Part shown: positions 26,174 through 35,336 of the stretch, in pieces
Numbering within the stretch: the first letter of the stretch is position 1
Layout of the letters: each line of letters opens with the position of its first letter
NCBI RefSeq assembly: GCF_013140855.1
Contig: NZ_JABBPG010000010.1
Location: 1 to 64,000 of the forward strand
Reading direction: 5' to 3'
Length of the DNA stretch: 64,000 nucleotides
Source of the DNA: Pseudoalteromonas caenipelagi
GTDB taxonomy: Bacteria > Pseudomonadota > Gammaproteobacteria > Enterobacterales > Alteromonadaceae
Position numbers and translations under genes: made by a program
Notes under the pieces: model-generated
The model's input: only the letters and a program-made list of their open reading frames with translations
Told to the model about the DNA's origin: nothing
Database searches by the model: none

Positions 26174-26596
26174 ATGAAAAAATATCTTTTCCTATTATTA
26201 GTGCTCAGCCAAACAGGCCAAGCCAGCGAACTTGTTTACACCCCCATTAACCCAAGTTTTGGCGGTAATCCACTCAACGCCAATATGCTTATGAATAAAG
26301 CACAAGCGCAAAATAAGCATAAAGCCCATGTTGAACCCAAAAGCTATGCAGAGAGAATGCAGGAGTCTTTGGAGCGAGCATATATAAATAGAATCGTTCG
26401 TGAAGTCACCGATCTTGCTTTTGGCGAAAACTCCGACGAAAACGTATTTGGCCAAGACTCTGTGTTTGTCAGCGGAGATCATCAAATAAGAATGCTAACC
26501 AGCAACGCTGACAGTATCACAATAGAAATTACAAACCTCGTATCAGGGGAAGTGACAACAATAGAAATCCCGAGGTTTGGCAATGATCTTCCGTAA
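26174..26596 (+). CDS. csgF: Curli assembly protein CsgF
   Basis: 140 residues. Signal peptide about 1-17 (ends QAS), then the conserved CsgF start ELVYTPINPSFGGNPLN, which inserts into the CsgG pore. CsgF links secretion to nucleation at the surface. Its 3' end overlaps the csgG start by 14 bp. Confidence 0.94.
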   Translation: MKKYLFLLLVLSQTGQASELVYTPINPSFGGNPLNANMLMNKAQAQNKHKAHVEPKSYAERMQESLERAYINRIVREVTDLAFGENSDENVFGQDSVFVSGDHQIRMLTSNADSITIEITNLVSGEVTTIEIPRFGNDLP

Positions 26597-27419
26597 ACAA
26601 CTTTTTATTAGTATATTTATCATGGCATTAGGCGGGTGCAGCCATATATCAAATACATTGCCTCCAGATATTACTGAAGCTCAGACGTTAGAGCATACGC
26701 AGTCTTATAAAGCGCTAAAATCACTGCCTAAGCCAATGGGAAGTATTCCCGTATCCGTGTACTCCTTTCGAGATCAAACAGGCCAATATAAACCGATTGC
26801 TAATGTAAGTTCATTTTCGACCGCGGTAACACAAGGTGCCTCAGCGATACTGGTACAAGCATTAAGTGAAACAGACTGGTTTGTTCCTGTAGAGCGCGAG
26901 GGCTTGCAGAACATACTAACTGAAAGAAAAATAATTCGCGCAGCCCTTGATAACAATGACAATGAAAGCAACGCTTTACCGCCGCTGAAAACGGCTAAAA
27001 TTATTCTTGAAGGCGGTATTATCAGCTATGACTCAAACACTAAAACAGGTGGATTAGGCGCTGAGTATTTTGGCATTGGTGTTTCTGAGCTATATCGAGA
27101 AGATGTCATTTCGATATATATGCGTGCGGTCGATGTGCGAACAGGGGTTGTTTTAACATCCGTTGCGACCACTAAAACAGTGCTAAGCTTTGAGATGCGT
27201 GCCGGATTCTTCCGCTACGTAAGTTACAAGCGCCTTGCAGAAGCTGAAGGAGGCTACACCAACAATGAACCTATGCATATATGCGTAAAGCAGGCGATTG
27301 AAAAAGCACTGGTAGACCTCATCAACAGCGGTATAGATAAAGGCTTATGGTCAGCAAAGCCAGTCACTCAGAATAAGAGCGAGTCAACGCATCAGGAAAA
27401 AACTGCCTCGCCCAGTTAA
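26583..27419 (+). CDS. csgG: Curli secretion channel lipoprotein CsgG
   Basis: 278 residues from ATG 26583, which has GAGG 7 nt upstream; a TTG 6 nt earlier is the alternative. Lipoprotein signal with lipobox ALGGC (Cys19). Family motifs include VPVEREGLQNILTERK, EGGIISYDSNTKTGG and VDVRTGVVL. CsgG forms a nonameric outer-membrane pore for curlins. Its last 56 bp overlap the 3' end of the opposing csgD-like gene. Confidence 0.94.
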   Translation: MIFRKQLFISIFIMALGGCSHISNTLPPDITEAQTLEHTQSYKALKSLPKPMGSIPVSVYSFRDQTGQYKPIANVSSFSTAVTQGASAILVQALSETDWFVPVEREGLQNILTERKIIRAALDNNDNESNALPPLKTAKIILEGGIISYDSNTKTGGLGAEYFGIGVSELYREDVISIYMRAVDVRTGVVLTSVATTKTVLSFEMRAGFFRYVSYKRLAEAEGGYTNNEPMHICVKQAIEKALVDLINSGIDKGLWSAKPVTQNKSESTHQEKTASPS

Positions 27420-28059
27420 GTAGCTCTATACGATTTCTAGACTTGGTCTTTCGAAATGCGCTATAGAGATGTGTTTTAACTGTATGGTCGCTAATATGAA
27501 GTTTATTGGCGATCTCTTTATTCTGCGCCCCTTCAGCAATTAATTTAACTATCGTTTTTTCTCTTTTTGTTAAATTAAATGTGCCATCTTCTAGTTTAGG
27601 TGTCGGAGTTGGGTTACTAAAAATAGCGTGCTCAACTAGCAGCTCTGAAAAAGTACTGCTAATAATACTGCGCCTAAACCACAACTCACCGTCTTTTACT
27701 GCTTTAATGCCCTTCAATTTGATGTCTGGTTCATCTTTAGCATAAATAACGCCTTTAACACCCGCCAACAAAGCACGGCGTTCATCTACTTGTCCTTCGC
27801 AAGCATTGAATAATATCAATGACTTTCTTTTGGCTAGTACCGCCATATCAAAAGAATATACTTCCTCGCAGGTAAAACCAGTTAAATCAACAAATACCAG
27901 TTGCTCGATAGGCAACTCCACAAGTGCTTTATCACACTCAAGGACCTGAGAAGATATATTTAATAATTTGAGTAAACTTCGAATACTCTCTAGGTTTTCA
28001 TCCGTTCTGCATACAGCAGTTCGGGTTACTATTGCGGCTTTACAATTCACTTTGCCCAT
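27364..28059 (-). CDS. csgD: CsgD-like LuxR-type transcriptional regulator
   Basis: 231 residues. N-terminal receiver-like domain (Asp in FVDLTG near residue 57) and a C-terminal LuxR/FixJ helix-turn-helix (TKREKTIVKLIAEGAQNKEI, then HISDHTVKTHL), the architecture of CsgD, the curli master activator. Start 28059 is chosen because AGGA lies 6 nt upstream; a frame 54 nt longer exists. It converges on csgG and overlaps it by 56 bp, unlike E. coli where csgD starts the csgDEFG operon. Confidence 0.82.
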   Translation of the reverse strand: MGKVNCKAAIVTRTAVCRTDENLESIRSLLKLLNISSQVLECDKALVELPIEQLVFVDLTGFTCEEVYSFDMAVLAKRKSLILFNACEGQVDERRALLAGVKGVIYAKDEPDIKLKGIKAVKDGELWFRRSIISSTFSELLVEHAIFSNPTPTPKLEDGTFNLTKREKTIVKLIAEGAQNKEIANKLHISDHTVKTHLYSAFRKTKSRNRIELLNWARQFFPDALTRSYSE

Positions 28060-28454
28060 ATTAATTCCTACTATACCGAGTGACACTTTGATTTGTGCCT
28101 GTCTTGTTCCCATGAACTTCCAAGCTACACAAAATCCGCTTATATGTAAATATTATGTTTTATATCAAAATGAAAAGTGTTTACATCGTTGCAAATAAAA
28201 CCAAAAATAACATAAGGTTAAGCGCTAAAATCACGCCCCTGTATTAGTATCTTTTTTTTAACAAAGTGCTTTATATACCTTTTAATTTAACTAAGCCGCC
28301 TAGAAACTAATAAATTTTCATTAAAGTAAATTCATCTAAGGCCGATTTATAATTATTATAAATTTCACCTTTGCTAAATCCATTAAATGGCAGAAACACA
28401 CAATGAAACAGTGTGCGTTTAAAGTAGCAGTGAATCGAAGTGGGCCTAGATATT
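28060..28454. other. Intergenic region upstream of csgD-like gene
   Basis: About 395 A+T-rich bases between the divergent csgD-like gene and a small membrane gene. I see no supported gene; it presumably holds promoters in both directions, but no hexamer pair stands out. Confidence 0.5.
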
Positions 28455-28751
28455 ATGGGAATTGAGTTTAATGTGGTCGTATTAAATATGATCGTGCTAA
28501 GTATTGCATATGGGTTGATCTATCCTCATTGCGCTAACACCTTAAAGAAGATATCGCTTCAGGATATAATGGCAGCCTGCGCTTCATTATCTGTTGTTGG
28601 TTCTGTATTTTATTCAAGTGGTGTGAAGTTTAGCTTTGTTTGGGTCGATGTGAACTGGTTCTGGTTTACCCTGATAACATTTATCGCCTTAGAGATCCCC
28701 CTTTTTATTTGGTATGCGAGGCGATACCACCTACCATTTCCAAGTCGATAA
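28455..28751 (+). CDS. Small membrane protein of unknown function
   Basis: 98 residues with three hydrophobic segments (about 5-25, 32-54, 62-82). Not recognised. ATG 28455 is used; a GTG 15 nt earlier is in frame and neither has a clear ribosome site. It ends one base before a strong terminator, which supports it being a real transcribed gene. Confidence 0.6.
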   Translation: MGIEFNVVVLNMIVLSIAYGLIYPHCANTLKKISLQDIMAACASLSVVGSVFYSSGVKFSFVWVDVNWFWFTLITFIALEIPLFIWYARRYHLPFPSR

Positions 28752-28781
28752 AAAAATGCCGAACAATCGTTCGGCATTTTT
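28752..28781. terminator. Bidirectional terminator
   Basis: A 13-bp stem AAAAATGCCGAAC/GTTCGGCATTTTT with a 4-nt loop, between the small membrane gene and convergent speB. Symmetric A- and T-runs allow use from both sides. Confidence 0.92.
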
Positions 28782-28814
28782 ACATATCAGCCTCGCTTTT
28801 ATATAACAGCGAAT

Positions 28815-29738
28815 TTATGGCCTGTGTTTTACAGCCCAAAGATGTAACAACTCATGGGCGATAGTCGCAGCCGCGATTGCCGTGAGTTCGCTTTGATCGT
28901 ATGCAGGAGATACTTCTACTACATCCATACCAATCATATTTACACCCTGCAGAGCACGTAAAATTTTTAAAACTTTATCGCTCGTTAGTCCTCCACATAC
29001 TGGTGTACCAGTACCTGGCGCAAAAGCGGGATCTAAACAGTCTATGTCAAACGTTAAATAGACAGGTAAATCTCCCACTCTGTCTTTAATCTGCGCGGCT
29101 AATTGCTCGGCACTCAAGTCATTGGCTTGCATCGCATCAATAACAGCAAAGCCGTGATTATCCTCATTATATTCAGTTCTAATACCTATCTGAACCGAGT
29201 GCTCAGCGCTTATTAAACCTTCTATTGGGGCATGATAAAACATCGTACCGTGGTCATAACGCGAGCCTTGGCTATAGGTATCGGTATGAGCATCAAAGTG
29301 GACCAATGCCATCTTTCCATAAACTTTGTGATGCGCACGCAGTAAAGGCAAGGTTACAAAGTGATCTCCCCCTAAGCCGAGTAGCGCTTTTCCTTGTTGG
29401 AGTATCTGCTGAGCCGCCAACTCTAACTGCGCCGTAAAATATTCTGGATCACCCGTTGGATAAGTAAAATCGCCCGCATCAGAAATACTCAGCTTATCCC
29501 AAAGTGAAAAACGCCATGGGTATTTTTTTGACTCCCAAGCAAGATGAACCGATGCCCTGCGAATCGCATCAGGCCCCAAACGCGCACCAGGACGACCTGA
29601 TGTTGCCAAATCAAATGGTAAACCTAAAACGACAACATCTGACTCAATATTAGTCATATCACGTACCATAGGCTGACGTAAAAATGTCATACCATTTGAA
29701 TATAGTGAGTGATCGGTATGGTCAAATAACTGGTTCAT
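28815..29738 (-). CDS. speB: Agmatinase SpeB
   Basis: 307 residues of the ureohydrolase family. Converts agmatine to putrescine and urea. Manganese ligands are visible in [16 protein letters not shown] and [18 protein letters not shown]. It begins 3 bp after the speA stop, so the two form an operon for making putrescine from arginine. Confidence 0.96.
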   Translation of the reverse strand: MNQLFDHTDHSLYSNGMTFLRQPMVRDMTNIESDVVVLGLPFDLATSGRPGARLGPDAIRRASVHLAWESKKYPWRFSLWDKLSISDAGDFTYPTGDPEYFTAQLELAAQQILQQGKALLGLGGDHFVTLPLLRAHHKVYGKMALVHFDAHTDTYSQGSRYDHGTMFYHAPIEGLISAEHSVQIGIRTEYNEDNHGFAVIDAMQANDLSAEQLAAQIKDRVGDLPVYLTFDIDCLDPAFAPGTGTPVCGGLTSDKVLKILRALQGVNMIGMDVVEVSPAYDQSELTAIAAATIAHELLHLWAVKHRP

Positions 29739-29741
29739 AAA

Positions 29742-31655
29742 CTAAACATCTTCCAAATAGGTATAACCATCTAACCCTTGCTCAAGCTCTGCCAAGCAAC
29801 GTGCTTGCTCATTCTTTGGCAACTTGCTTTGCACCTGCTGAGCAAAGTTAGCTTTAAATTGTGCAACATCCAAATGAACATAGCGCATCATATCGGCAAC
29901 ACTATCCCCTTCATCTACATCACTTAGCTCTAGCAATCCATCATTATCTAATCTTGCAACAACGCTATGTGTGTCACCAAATAAATTGTGCATATCGCCA
30001 AGTATTTCTTGGTAAGCGCCCACTAAAAAGAACCCCAGTAAATAAGGTCGACTAGCATTGTATTCGGGAACAGGTAAGGTACTTTCGATACCCTGACCAT
30101 CCACATAATGTTCAATCGTGCCATCAGAATCACAGGTTATATCTAACAATAACGCTCTCTTTTTAGGCGCTTCAGTTAAACCACTTAGTGGCAATACTGG
30201 AAATACTTGTTCAATTCCCCATGCATCAGGCAATGACTGAAACAACGAGAAGTTAACAAAAAACTTATCTGCTAATTTTGCGCTCAATTCATCAATAATA
30301 GGTCGATGAAAACGGTTTTTATTATCCATTCGCTGATTAAGCTCATAACACACACGCAAATTAACTTGCTCAGCCCAAGCCCGCTGCTCTAAGTTAAGTA
30401 AACCCATTGCAAATTGGCTGTGTACTTCAGCTAAATCACTTTGTGTATCGTGATAAATCTCAATTAATGCCCTATCATCCCTTTGACCATTAAGCCCCTG
30501 CCACGATGTCCACATGTTATGTAACAAGCGTGGCGCATCCTGTTCTGGCGCCAATACGGCTTCTGGCTGATAACTTTCAGTACCAATAACATCCGTGATC
30601 AACACGGCATGATGCGCTGTTAATGCACGGCCCGATTCTGAGATAATCTTTGGCATCGGTTGCTCATATTGTTTACACGTATCTCCAATGGTGTACACAA
30701 TATTATTTGCATATTCAGCTAGGCTGTAATTCATGGAATTGTGAGATTGGCTGCGTGTTCCGTCGTAATCAACTGCCAGCCCACCACCTACATCTAAGCA
30801 TCGTAAATTGGCACCTAATCGACGTAATTCACAATAAAAGCGTGCCGCTTCGCCAACACCAAGTCGCACATCACGAATATTGGCCATTTGCGAGCCAAGA
30901 TGAAAGTGTACTAACTGTAGCGCGCTTAACAACTTGGCCTGCTCTAGCTGATTTATCACCGCCAACACTTGTGACGCCGACAAACCAAACTTAGACTTTT
31001 CACCACCGCTTGCTTGCCACTTACCTTTGCCTTGTGAAGCGAGACGTACGCGTAATCCCAGACGTGGTGTCACGTTTAGCGCTTTAGCTTGTTCCATAAC
31101 AATATCAAGCTCTGAGCGCTTCTCTAACACGATATAAACTTGATGTCCGAGCTTTTCACCCAACAGTGCCAAACGCACATATTCTTTGTCTTTGTAACCA
31201 TTACATACAATAACAGCCGAAGTTTGCTCACTCATAGCAAGAACAGTGAGCAGTTCAGCTTTGCTGCCGGCTTCAAGACCCAATTGCTTTTTATCATTGC
31301 CCACTTGGCTTGCAATTAAACCCTCTACTACTTCGCGCTGCTGGTTAACTTTAATTGGATAAACCAATAAATAGTCTTCTGGGTAACTATAATCAGCAAT
31401 CGCTTGATTAAACGCATCACAAATACTATGAACTCGTTGACTCAATATTTGAGGAAAACGCACCAAAGCAGGTAATGTATAACCTTGAGCTTTGATTCGT
31501 TGAGCGATATTTTCTAAAGTCACGGCATGCTCTGGCTGTGCTAGTTTCGGCATTGCAGTAACCTCTCCCTGATCATTAATACCATAGAAGCCCTGGCTCC
31601 AATGGCGCACGTTGTAACAATCACGCGCGTGTTCAGAAGAGATGTTTTTGGTCAT
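29742..31655 (-). CDS. speA: Biosynthetic arginine decarboxylase SpeA
   Basis: 637 residues, full length for the PLP-dependent group III (alanine-racemase fold) enzyme that makes agmatine. PLP-binding Lys102 lies in YPIKVNQ, the glycine loop in [14 protein letters not shown], and the catalytic Cys region in [16 protein letters not shown] precedes the start. First gene of speA-speB. Confidence 0.97.
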   Translation of the reverse strand: MTKNISSEHARDCYNVRHWSQGFYGINDQGEVTAMPKLAQPEHAVTLENIAQRIKAQGYTLPALVRFPQILSQRVHSICDAFNQAIADYSYPEDYLLVYPIKVNQQREVVEGLIASQVGNDKKQLGLEAGSKAELLTVLAMSEQTSAVIVCNGYKDKEYVRLALLGEKLGHQVYIVLEKRSELDIVMEQAKALNVTPRLGLRVRLASQGKGKWQASGGEKSKFGLSASQVLAVINQLEQAKLLSALQLVHFHLGSQMANIRDVRLGVGEAARFYCELRRLGANLRCLDVGGGLAVDYDGTRSQSHNSMNYSLAEYANNIVYTIGDTCKQYEQPMPKIISESGRALTAHHAVLITDVIGTESYQPEAVLAPEQDAPRLLHNMWTSWQGLNGQRDDRALIEIYHDTQSDLAEVHSQFAMGLLNLEQRAWAEQVNLRVCYELNQRMDNKNRFHRPIIDELSAKLADKFFVNFSLFQSLPDAWGIEQVFPVLPLSGLTEAPKKRALLLDITCDSDGTIEHYVDGQGIESTLPVPEYNASRPYLLGFFLVGAYQEILGDMHNLFGDTHSVVARLDNDGLLELSDVDEGDSVADMMRYVHLDVAQFKANFAQQVQSKLPKNEQARCLAELEQGLDGYTYLEDV

Positions 31656-31793
31656 TAAAGTTCCTTAAAAAATCATAGAATTTGGGAGGTCATTTTTGCG
31701 CATTACAAAGAATTCGTGCCGCTGTGTCTAACGAAATATTTCACTCTTCAAGAGTAGTAAAATCACTCGTCGATCCTAAAATTTGCCATGAAA

Positions 31794-31813
31794 AAGGCAC
31801 CTCTCGGTGCCTT
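31794..31813 (-). terminator. Terminator after CBS-domain gene
   Basis: An 8-bp stem (AAGGCACC/GGTGCCTT) with a 4-nt loop; on the minus strand it runs into TTTTTC. It lies 71 bp past the stop of the CBS-domain gene and 138 bp before speA. Confidence 0.75.
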
Positions 31814-31884
31814 GACTTTCATTAACTTCATTTTTTAGGAGCATCAAATTACTTTAATCGATAGAACAAAGTAATCAGAATTTT

Positions 31885-32475
31885 TTAAATCTCGGCATGG
31901 TGCCAAAGGCTATCTACTATTTCACTAAATGAATTAGCACTCTTAACTTGATTGAGTTGATAGCCTACCATGCGGCTAATATCAATGAGATCAAAGTAAC
32001 CACATATGCGCTCAGGCGCTTGGCTGACCACCAGCAAATGCTCGTGACCACCCATTTCCATACTTTTTACAATATCCCCTACCCGAGCACTGCGCACAGC
32101 AAGTTCATTGACACTGCTTAAGGAAGACAGCGGGATCATCACATCTACAACGGTCATATCAGCTCGACTAATGCCTGTTTTAGCTGAGATTTTCAGTACA
32201 TAACTACTTGAAAGACGCGCTTTAGATATGATCCCAAGCATATTGTTGTGGCTGTCTACAACAAAGCTAATACGCATATGGGTTTGTTCCATGATTAACA
32301 GCGCATCATTAAGCCCTGTGCTGCTATCAATTAATTGCGGTGGCACTTGATGAAAACCATGCATTGCTTCGCTTGCTGGACTATCTAGTGAAATGGTTAC
32401 ATTGCTATCAAGCGACGTATTAAAATGGGTATTTGTGGCAAGCGCTTGGCTGCCAATAGTTTGGTATTTAGACAT
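31885..32475 (-). CDS. CBS-domain protein
   Basis: 196 residues. Two CBS-type repeats are apparent: one around LIDSSTGLNDALLIMEQTHMR with FVVDSHNNMLGIIS, the other from DVMIPLSSLSSVNE to LLVVSQAPERICGYFDLIDISRM. CBS pairs bind adenosyl nucleotides and regulate partners. Start 32475 has AGAGG 7 nt upstream. No enzymatic domain is attached, and its partner is unknown. Confidence 0.8.
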   Translation of the reverse strand: MSKYQTIGSQALATNTHFNTSLDSNVTISLDSPASEAMHGFHQVPPQLIDSSTGLNDALLIMEQTHMRISFVVDSHNNMLGIISKARLSSSYVLKISAKTGISRADMTVVDVMIPLSSLSSVNELAVRSARVGDIVKSMEMGGHEHLLVVSQAPERICGYFDLIDISRMVGYQLNQVKSANSFSEIVDSLWHHAEI

Positions 32476-32532
32476 AACACCACCTCTATCTATATAAGCT
32501 GACGACAAAAAATAAATTTGTTTGAGAAGAGC

Positions 32533-32814
32533 TTACTTTTTAGGTGGAGCGCGAATGCTTAAATGGAGATGTTGTGATTCACGAGGAGATGGGATTTCCC
32601 CTGCAATACTAGTAGTACCAGCCACCTCAAAATCATAAGAAATAGAGCCAATAATAAGCTCTTGAGGATCGTGGTCAATTGGATCTGAATCTATAAATAC
32701 GCTTTGTTGCTGTTCATAGTAATTTTCAACTTTGGCATAGCTCATTGGCGCGTTGATCACTGATAGGAACAACACACACAAACAAGAAATGACAAACCAC
32801 TTACTATACCGCAT
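32533..32814 (-). CDS. Small exported protein of unknown function
   Basis: 93 residues with a signal peptide (about 1-27, ending SYA) and a short polar mature part ending in basic RAPPKK. Not recognised. GGAG lies 5 nt before ATG 32814, and a strong 11-bp hairpin stands just upstream of that site (32829-32857). Confidence 0.6.
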   Translation of the reverse strand: MRYSKWFVISCLCVLFLSVINAPMSYAKVENYYEQQQSVFIDSDPIDHDPQELIIGSISYDFEVAGTTSIAGEIPSPRESQHLHLSIRAPPKK

Positions 32815-32828
32815 CAAAACTCCAGATT

Positions 32829-32857
32829 AAGTTAGGCACAAAAAAAGTGCCTAACTT
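32829..32857 (-). terminator. 11-bp hairpin with all-A/T loop downstream of paeA-like gene
   Basis: Arms AAGTTAGGCAC/GTGCCTAACTT around a seven-base homopolymer (A on the plus strand, U in minus-strand RNA). It lies 34 bp after the CNNM gene and abuts the ribosome site of the next gene, so it may be a terminator or a translation-control hairpin. Confidence 0.6.
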
Positions 32858-32890
32858 CAGTGTATGAGCATGTATTAAAATTAGCAAGTA

Positions 32891-34192
32891 TTAAAGTACC
32901 ACCTCAGAGATGGAATCCTTAATTCGACTAACCAATAATTGTTCTACTCTCACTCCTTCAATATCGATGGCTTCAAATTTAAAACCGTCGCAAAGTATGT
33001 AGTCTGCTCGCTTTGGTAAGCGTTTTAGTCGATATATTAAAAACCCTGCCACTGTTTCATATTGGTTTACTTCAGGGACGTCTTCCCAACCTATAACACG
33101 ACATAGGTCAACCATAGGCGTAGAGCCATCCACTAGCCATGATTCATTATCGCGCTGAACTATTTGCTCCTCACCATGAAACGTGACTAAGTCTCCCATA
33201 AAGCTACTCATGAGATCTTTTATCGTCACAATCCCAACAACTAAGGCGTACTCATTCACAACCACTGCAAATTGTTCATTGGACGACTTAAATGCATTGA
33301 GTGCCTCTGATAGCGTTAATGTTTCTGGTAGGTAAAATACTTCTTTTTCGATAATTTGTTCATTTAAGTGCACCATTTCGCCACGTAACAACTGCTTCAA
33401 GATTTGCTTAGTATCGACAAAGCCAATTAATTTATCCAAGTGCCCATCACATACCAAAAACTGGTTATGTGGGTTATCTAATACCTTCTGACATATCGCC
33501 TTACTGTCATCGCTGATGTCTAAAAATGCGATTGACTCTCGTGTGGTCATGGCCATTGGCAAAGTTCGACATTCTAATTCAAGTACATTCCCAATCAGTT
33601 GATATTCTTGCGCCTGCAGCGTGCCACTTTTCGCCCCTGCATCCATCATTGCGACTATTTCTTCAGTGGTCACCTCATCCTTTCGCTCAGTGGGAAAGCC
33701 GAGCAATTTCAACACTAAATTGGTAACCCCGTTAAAAAATAGCACTAAGGGTTTAAATGCCGTTGTGACAGCATTCATTAACCCAACCACTCTTATAGCA
33801 ACGGCTTCAGGCATGAGCATCGCTACTCGCTTTGGCAACAAATCAGCAAATAAAATAAACAAGGAAGTAATAATCATAAATGATATGACAAAACTAACCT
33901 GATCTAACATCGCCCCTTGATACACCATTGCAAGGTAGGAACGCACAGTATCCGTCAGTGCTTGTTCTCCCAAAATACCACCAAGTATTGCGATTGCATT
34001 CAAAGCTATTTGCACCATCGCAAAAAATGCTCCTGGTTGAGCTTGTAGCTTAAGCACTTGCTCTGCACCATGATAGCCTTCATCCATCATTATCTTCAGT
34101 TTGATTTTACGCGCTGCAGCTATGGCAATCTCAGACATTGCAAATAAAGCGCTGATAAAAATTAAACATACAATTCCAAGCAATTCGCTCAC
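32891..34192 (-). CDS. CNNM/CBS membrane transporter-like protein (PaeA/YtfL family)
   Basis: 433 residues. N-terminal DUF21/CNNM membrane domain (about 1-190, start resembles E. coli YtfL/PaeA with ISALFAMSEIAIAAARKIKLK), a pair of CBS domains (about 210-335) and a C-terminal CorC_HlyC domain. PaeA is known to help cells tolerate polyamines by exporting cadaverine or putrescine; other family members move Mg or Co. Being near speAB makes a polyamine role attractive but unproven. Confidence 0.85.
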   Translation of the reverse strand: MSELLGIVCLIFISALFAMSEIAIAAARKIKLKIMMDEGYHGAEQVLKLQAQPGAFFAMVQIALNAIAILGGILGEQALTDTVRSYLAMVYQGAMLDQVSFVISFMIITSLFILFADLLPKRVAMLMPEAVAIRVVGLMNAVTTAFKPLVLFFNGVTNLVLKLLGFPTERKDEVTTEEIVAMMDAGAKSGTLQAQEYQLIGNVLELECRTLPMAMTTRESIAFLDISDDSKAICQKVLDNPHNQFLVCDGHLDKLIGFVDTKQILKQLLRGEMVHLNEQIIEKEVFYLPETLTLSEALNAFKSSNEQFAVVVNEYALVVGIVTIKDLMSSFMGDLVTFHGEEQIVQRDNESWLVDGSTPMVDLCRVIGWEDVPEVNQYETVAGFLIYRLKRLPKRADYILCDGFKFEAIDIEGVRVEQLLVSRIKDSISEVVL

Positions 34193-34452
34193 TTAATGGT
34201 TTCTCCAGGTTAAATCGATTAGTGCTTTTAGAATTAGTCAAAAAGCGAGCAATTGTAGCGTAACCCACACACGAAGCAACATATATAAGAAGTTAAAAAT
34301 CAAAGAGTTAAAATATATATTTTCATATATTTACACACTACTCTATACCAAGGTGATAATCTGCAATAGTTTGTTACGCATTTAGGTTTATCCGCTTGCC
34401 ATACCCAGCGTATACTGTGCTACAAAATTAATGCTTTTATTTGAGGTTGGTT

Positions 34453-35178
34453 GTGCAGTTAACTCAAGGTATCGAGTATTTTCTCTCTGGATTTTCTTTG
34501 ATCACGCAAAAGGGATTGAAGCGTTTTGTGTTTATTCCGTTACTGATCAACGTATTGCTTTTTGGTAGCTCATTGTTCTTTTTATATGATTGGCTCACGC
34601 AAGGGTTTAATTACTTAAACAACTTATTACCAAGCTGGCTTAGTTGGTTAGAGTGGCTTATGTGGCCTATTGCCATTATGGTCATTTTATTCAGCTACAG
34701 TATGGTATTCACCGTGATCACTAACTTTATCGCGGCGCCTTTTAATGGCTTGTTAAGCGAAAAAGTAGAAATGCACCTTACCGGGCAAAAAGTGAATGAT
34801 GATGGCTTAGCGGACCTACTTAAAGATGTGCCTCGTATGCTTGGCCGCGAGTGGACTAAGCTGTGTTATTACTTGCCTCGTGCAATTGGTTTTTTCATCT
34901 TACTTTGGGTTTTACCCCTAGTTGGGCAAGTATTGTGGGTAATGTTTACCTGTTGGATGTATAACGTACAATACAATGACTATCCGTTTGATAATCATAA
35001 AATCCACTTTAGCCAAATGAAAAGTGACTTAAAAAGCAAACAAGGACTGTCGTATGGGTTTGGCTTTGCCGTATTCGTACTCACTTCAATTCCGCTGATT
35101 AACCTGATTGTTATGCCCGTTGCGGTATGCGGAGCCACCCGCTTATGGGTGGATAACTATCGTAAAAACTATCGATGA
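34453..35178 (+). CDS. cysZ: Sulfate transporter CysZ
   Basis: 241 residues with about four long membrane helices. Matches CysZ, which imports sulfate for cysteine synthesis: GIEYFLSGFSLITQKGLKRF at the N-terminus, NFIAAPFNGLLSEKVE, PFDNHKI and a C-terminal CGATRLWV. GTG 34453 is chosen because GAGG lies 7 nt upstream and it matches the family start. No other cys genes are adjacent. Confidence 0.93.
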   Translation: MQLTQGIEYFLSGFSLITQKGLKRFVFIPLLINVLLFGSSLFFLYDWLTQGFNYLNNLLPSWLSWLEWLMWPIAIMVILFSYSMVFTVITNFIAAPFNGLLSEKVEMHLTGQKVNDDGLADLLKDVPRMLGREWTKLCYYLPRAIGFFILLWVLPLVGQVLWVMFTCWMYNVQYNDYPFDNHKIHFSQMKSDLKSKQGLSYGFGFAVFVLTSIPLINLIVMPVAVCGATRLWVDNYRKNYR

Positions 35179-35336
35179 ACATCCTTACTCAGAAAAATAG
35201 AGTGCAAGCCCTAAATGCGCTCTATTTTGCAACCAGATATAAAGCTATTGTTTTATCTGTCATAGAGTTATCATCTTTCTTTCATTTTACGTCTATAACA
35301 TTTGTTTTCCTTATTTAAACAAGATGATGTACTACC

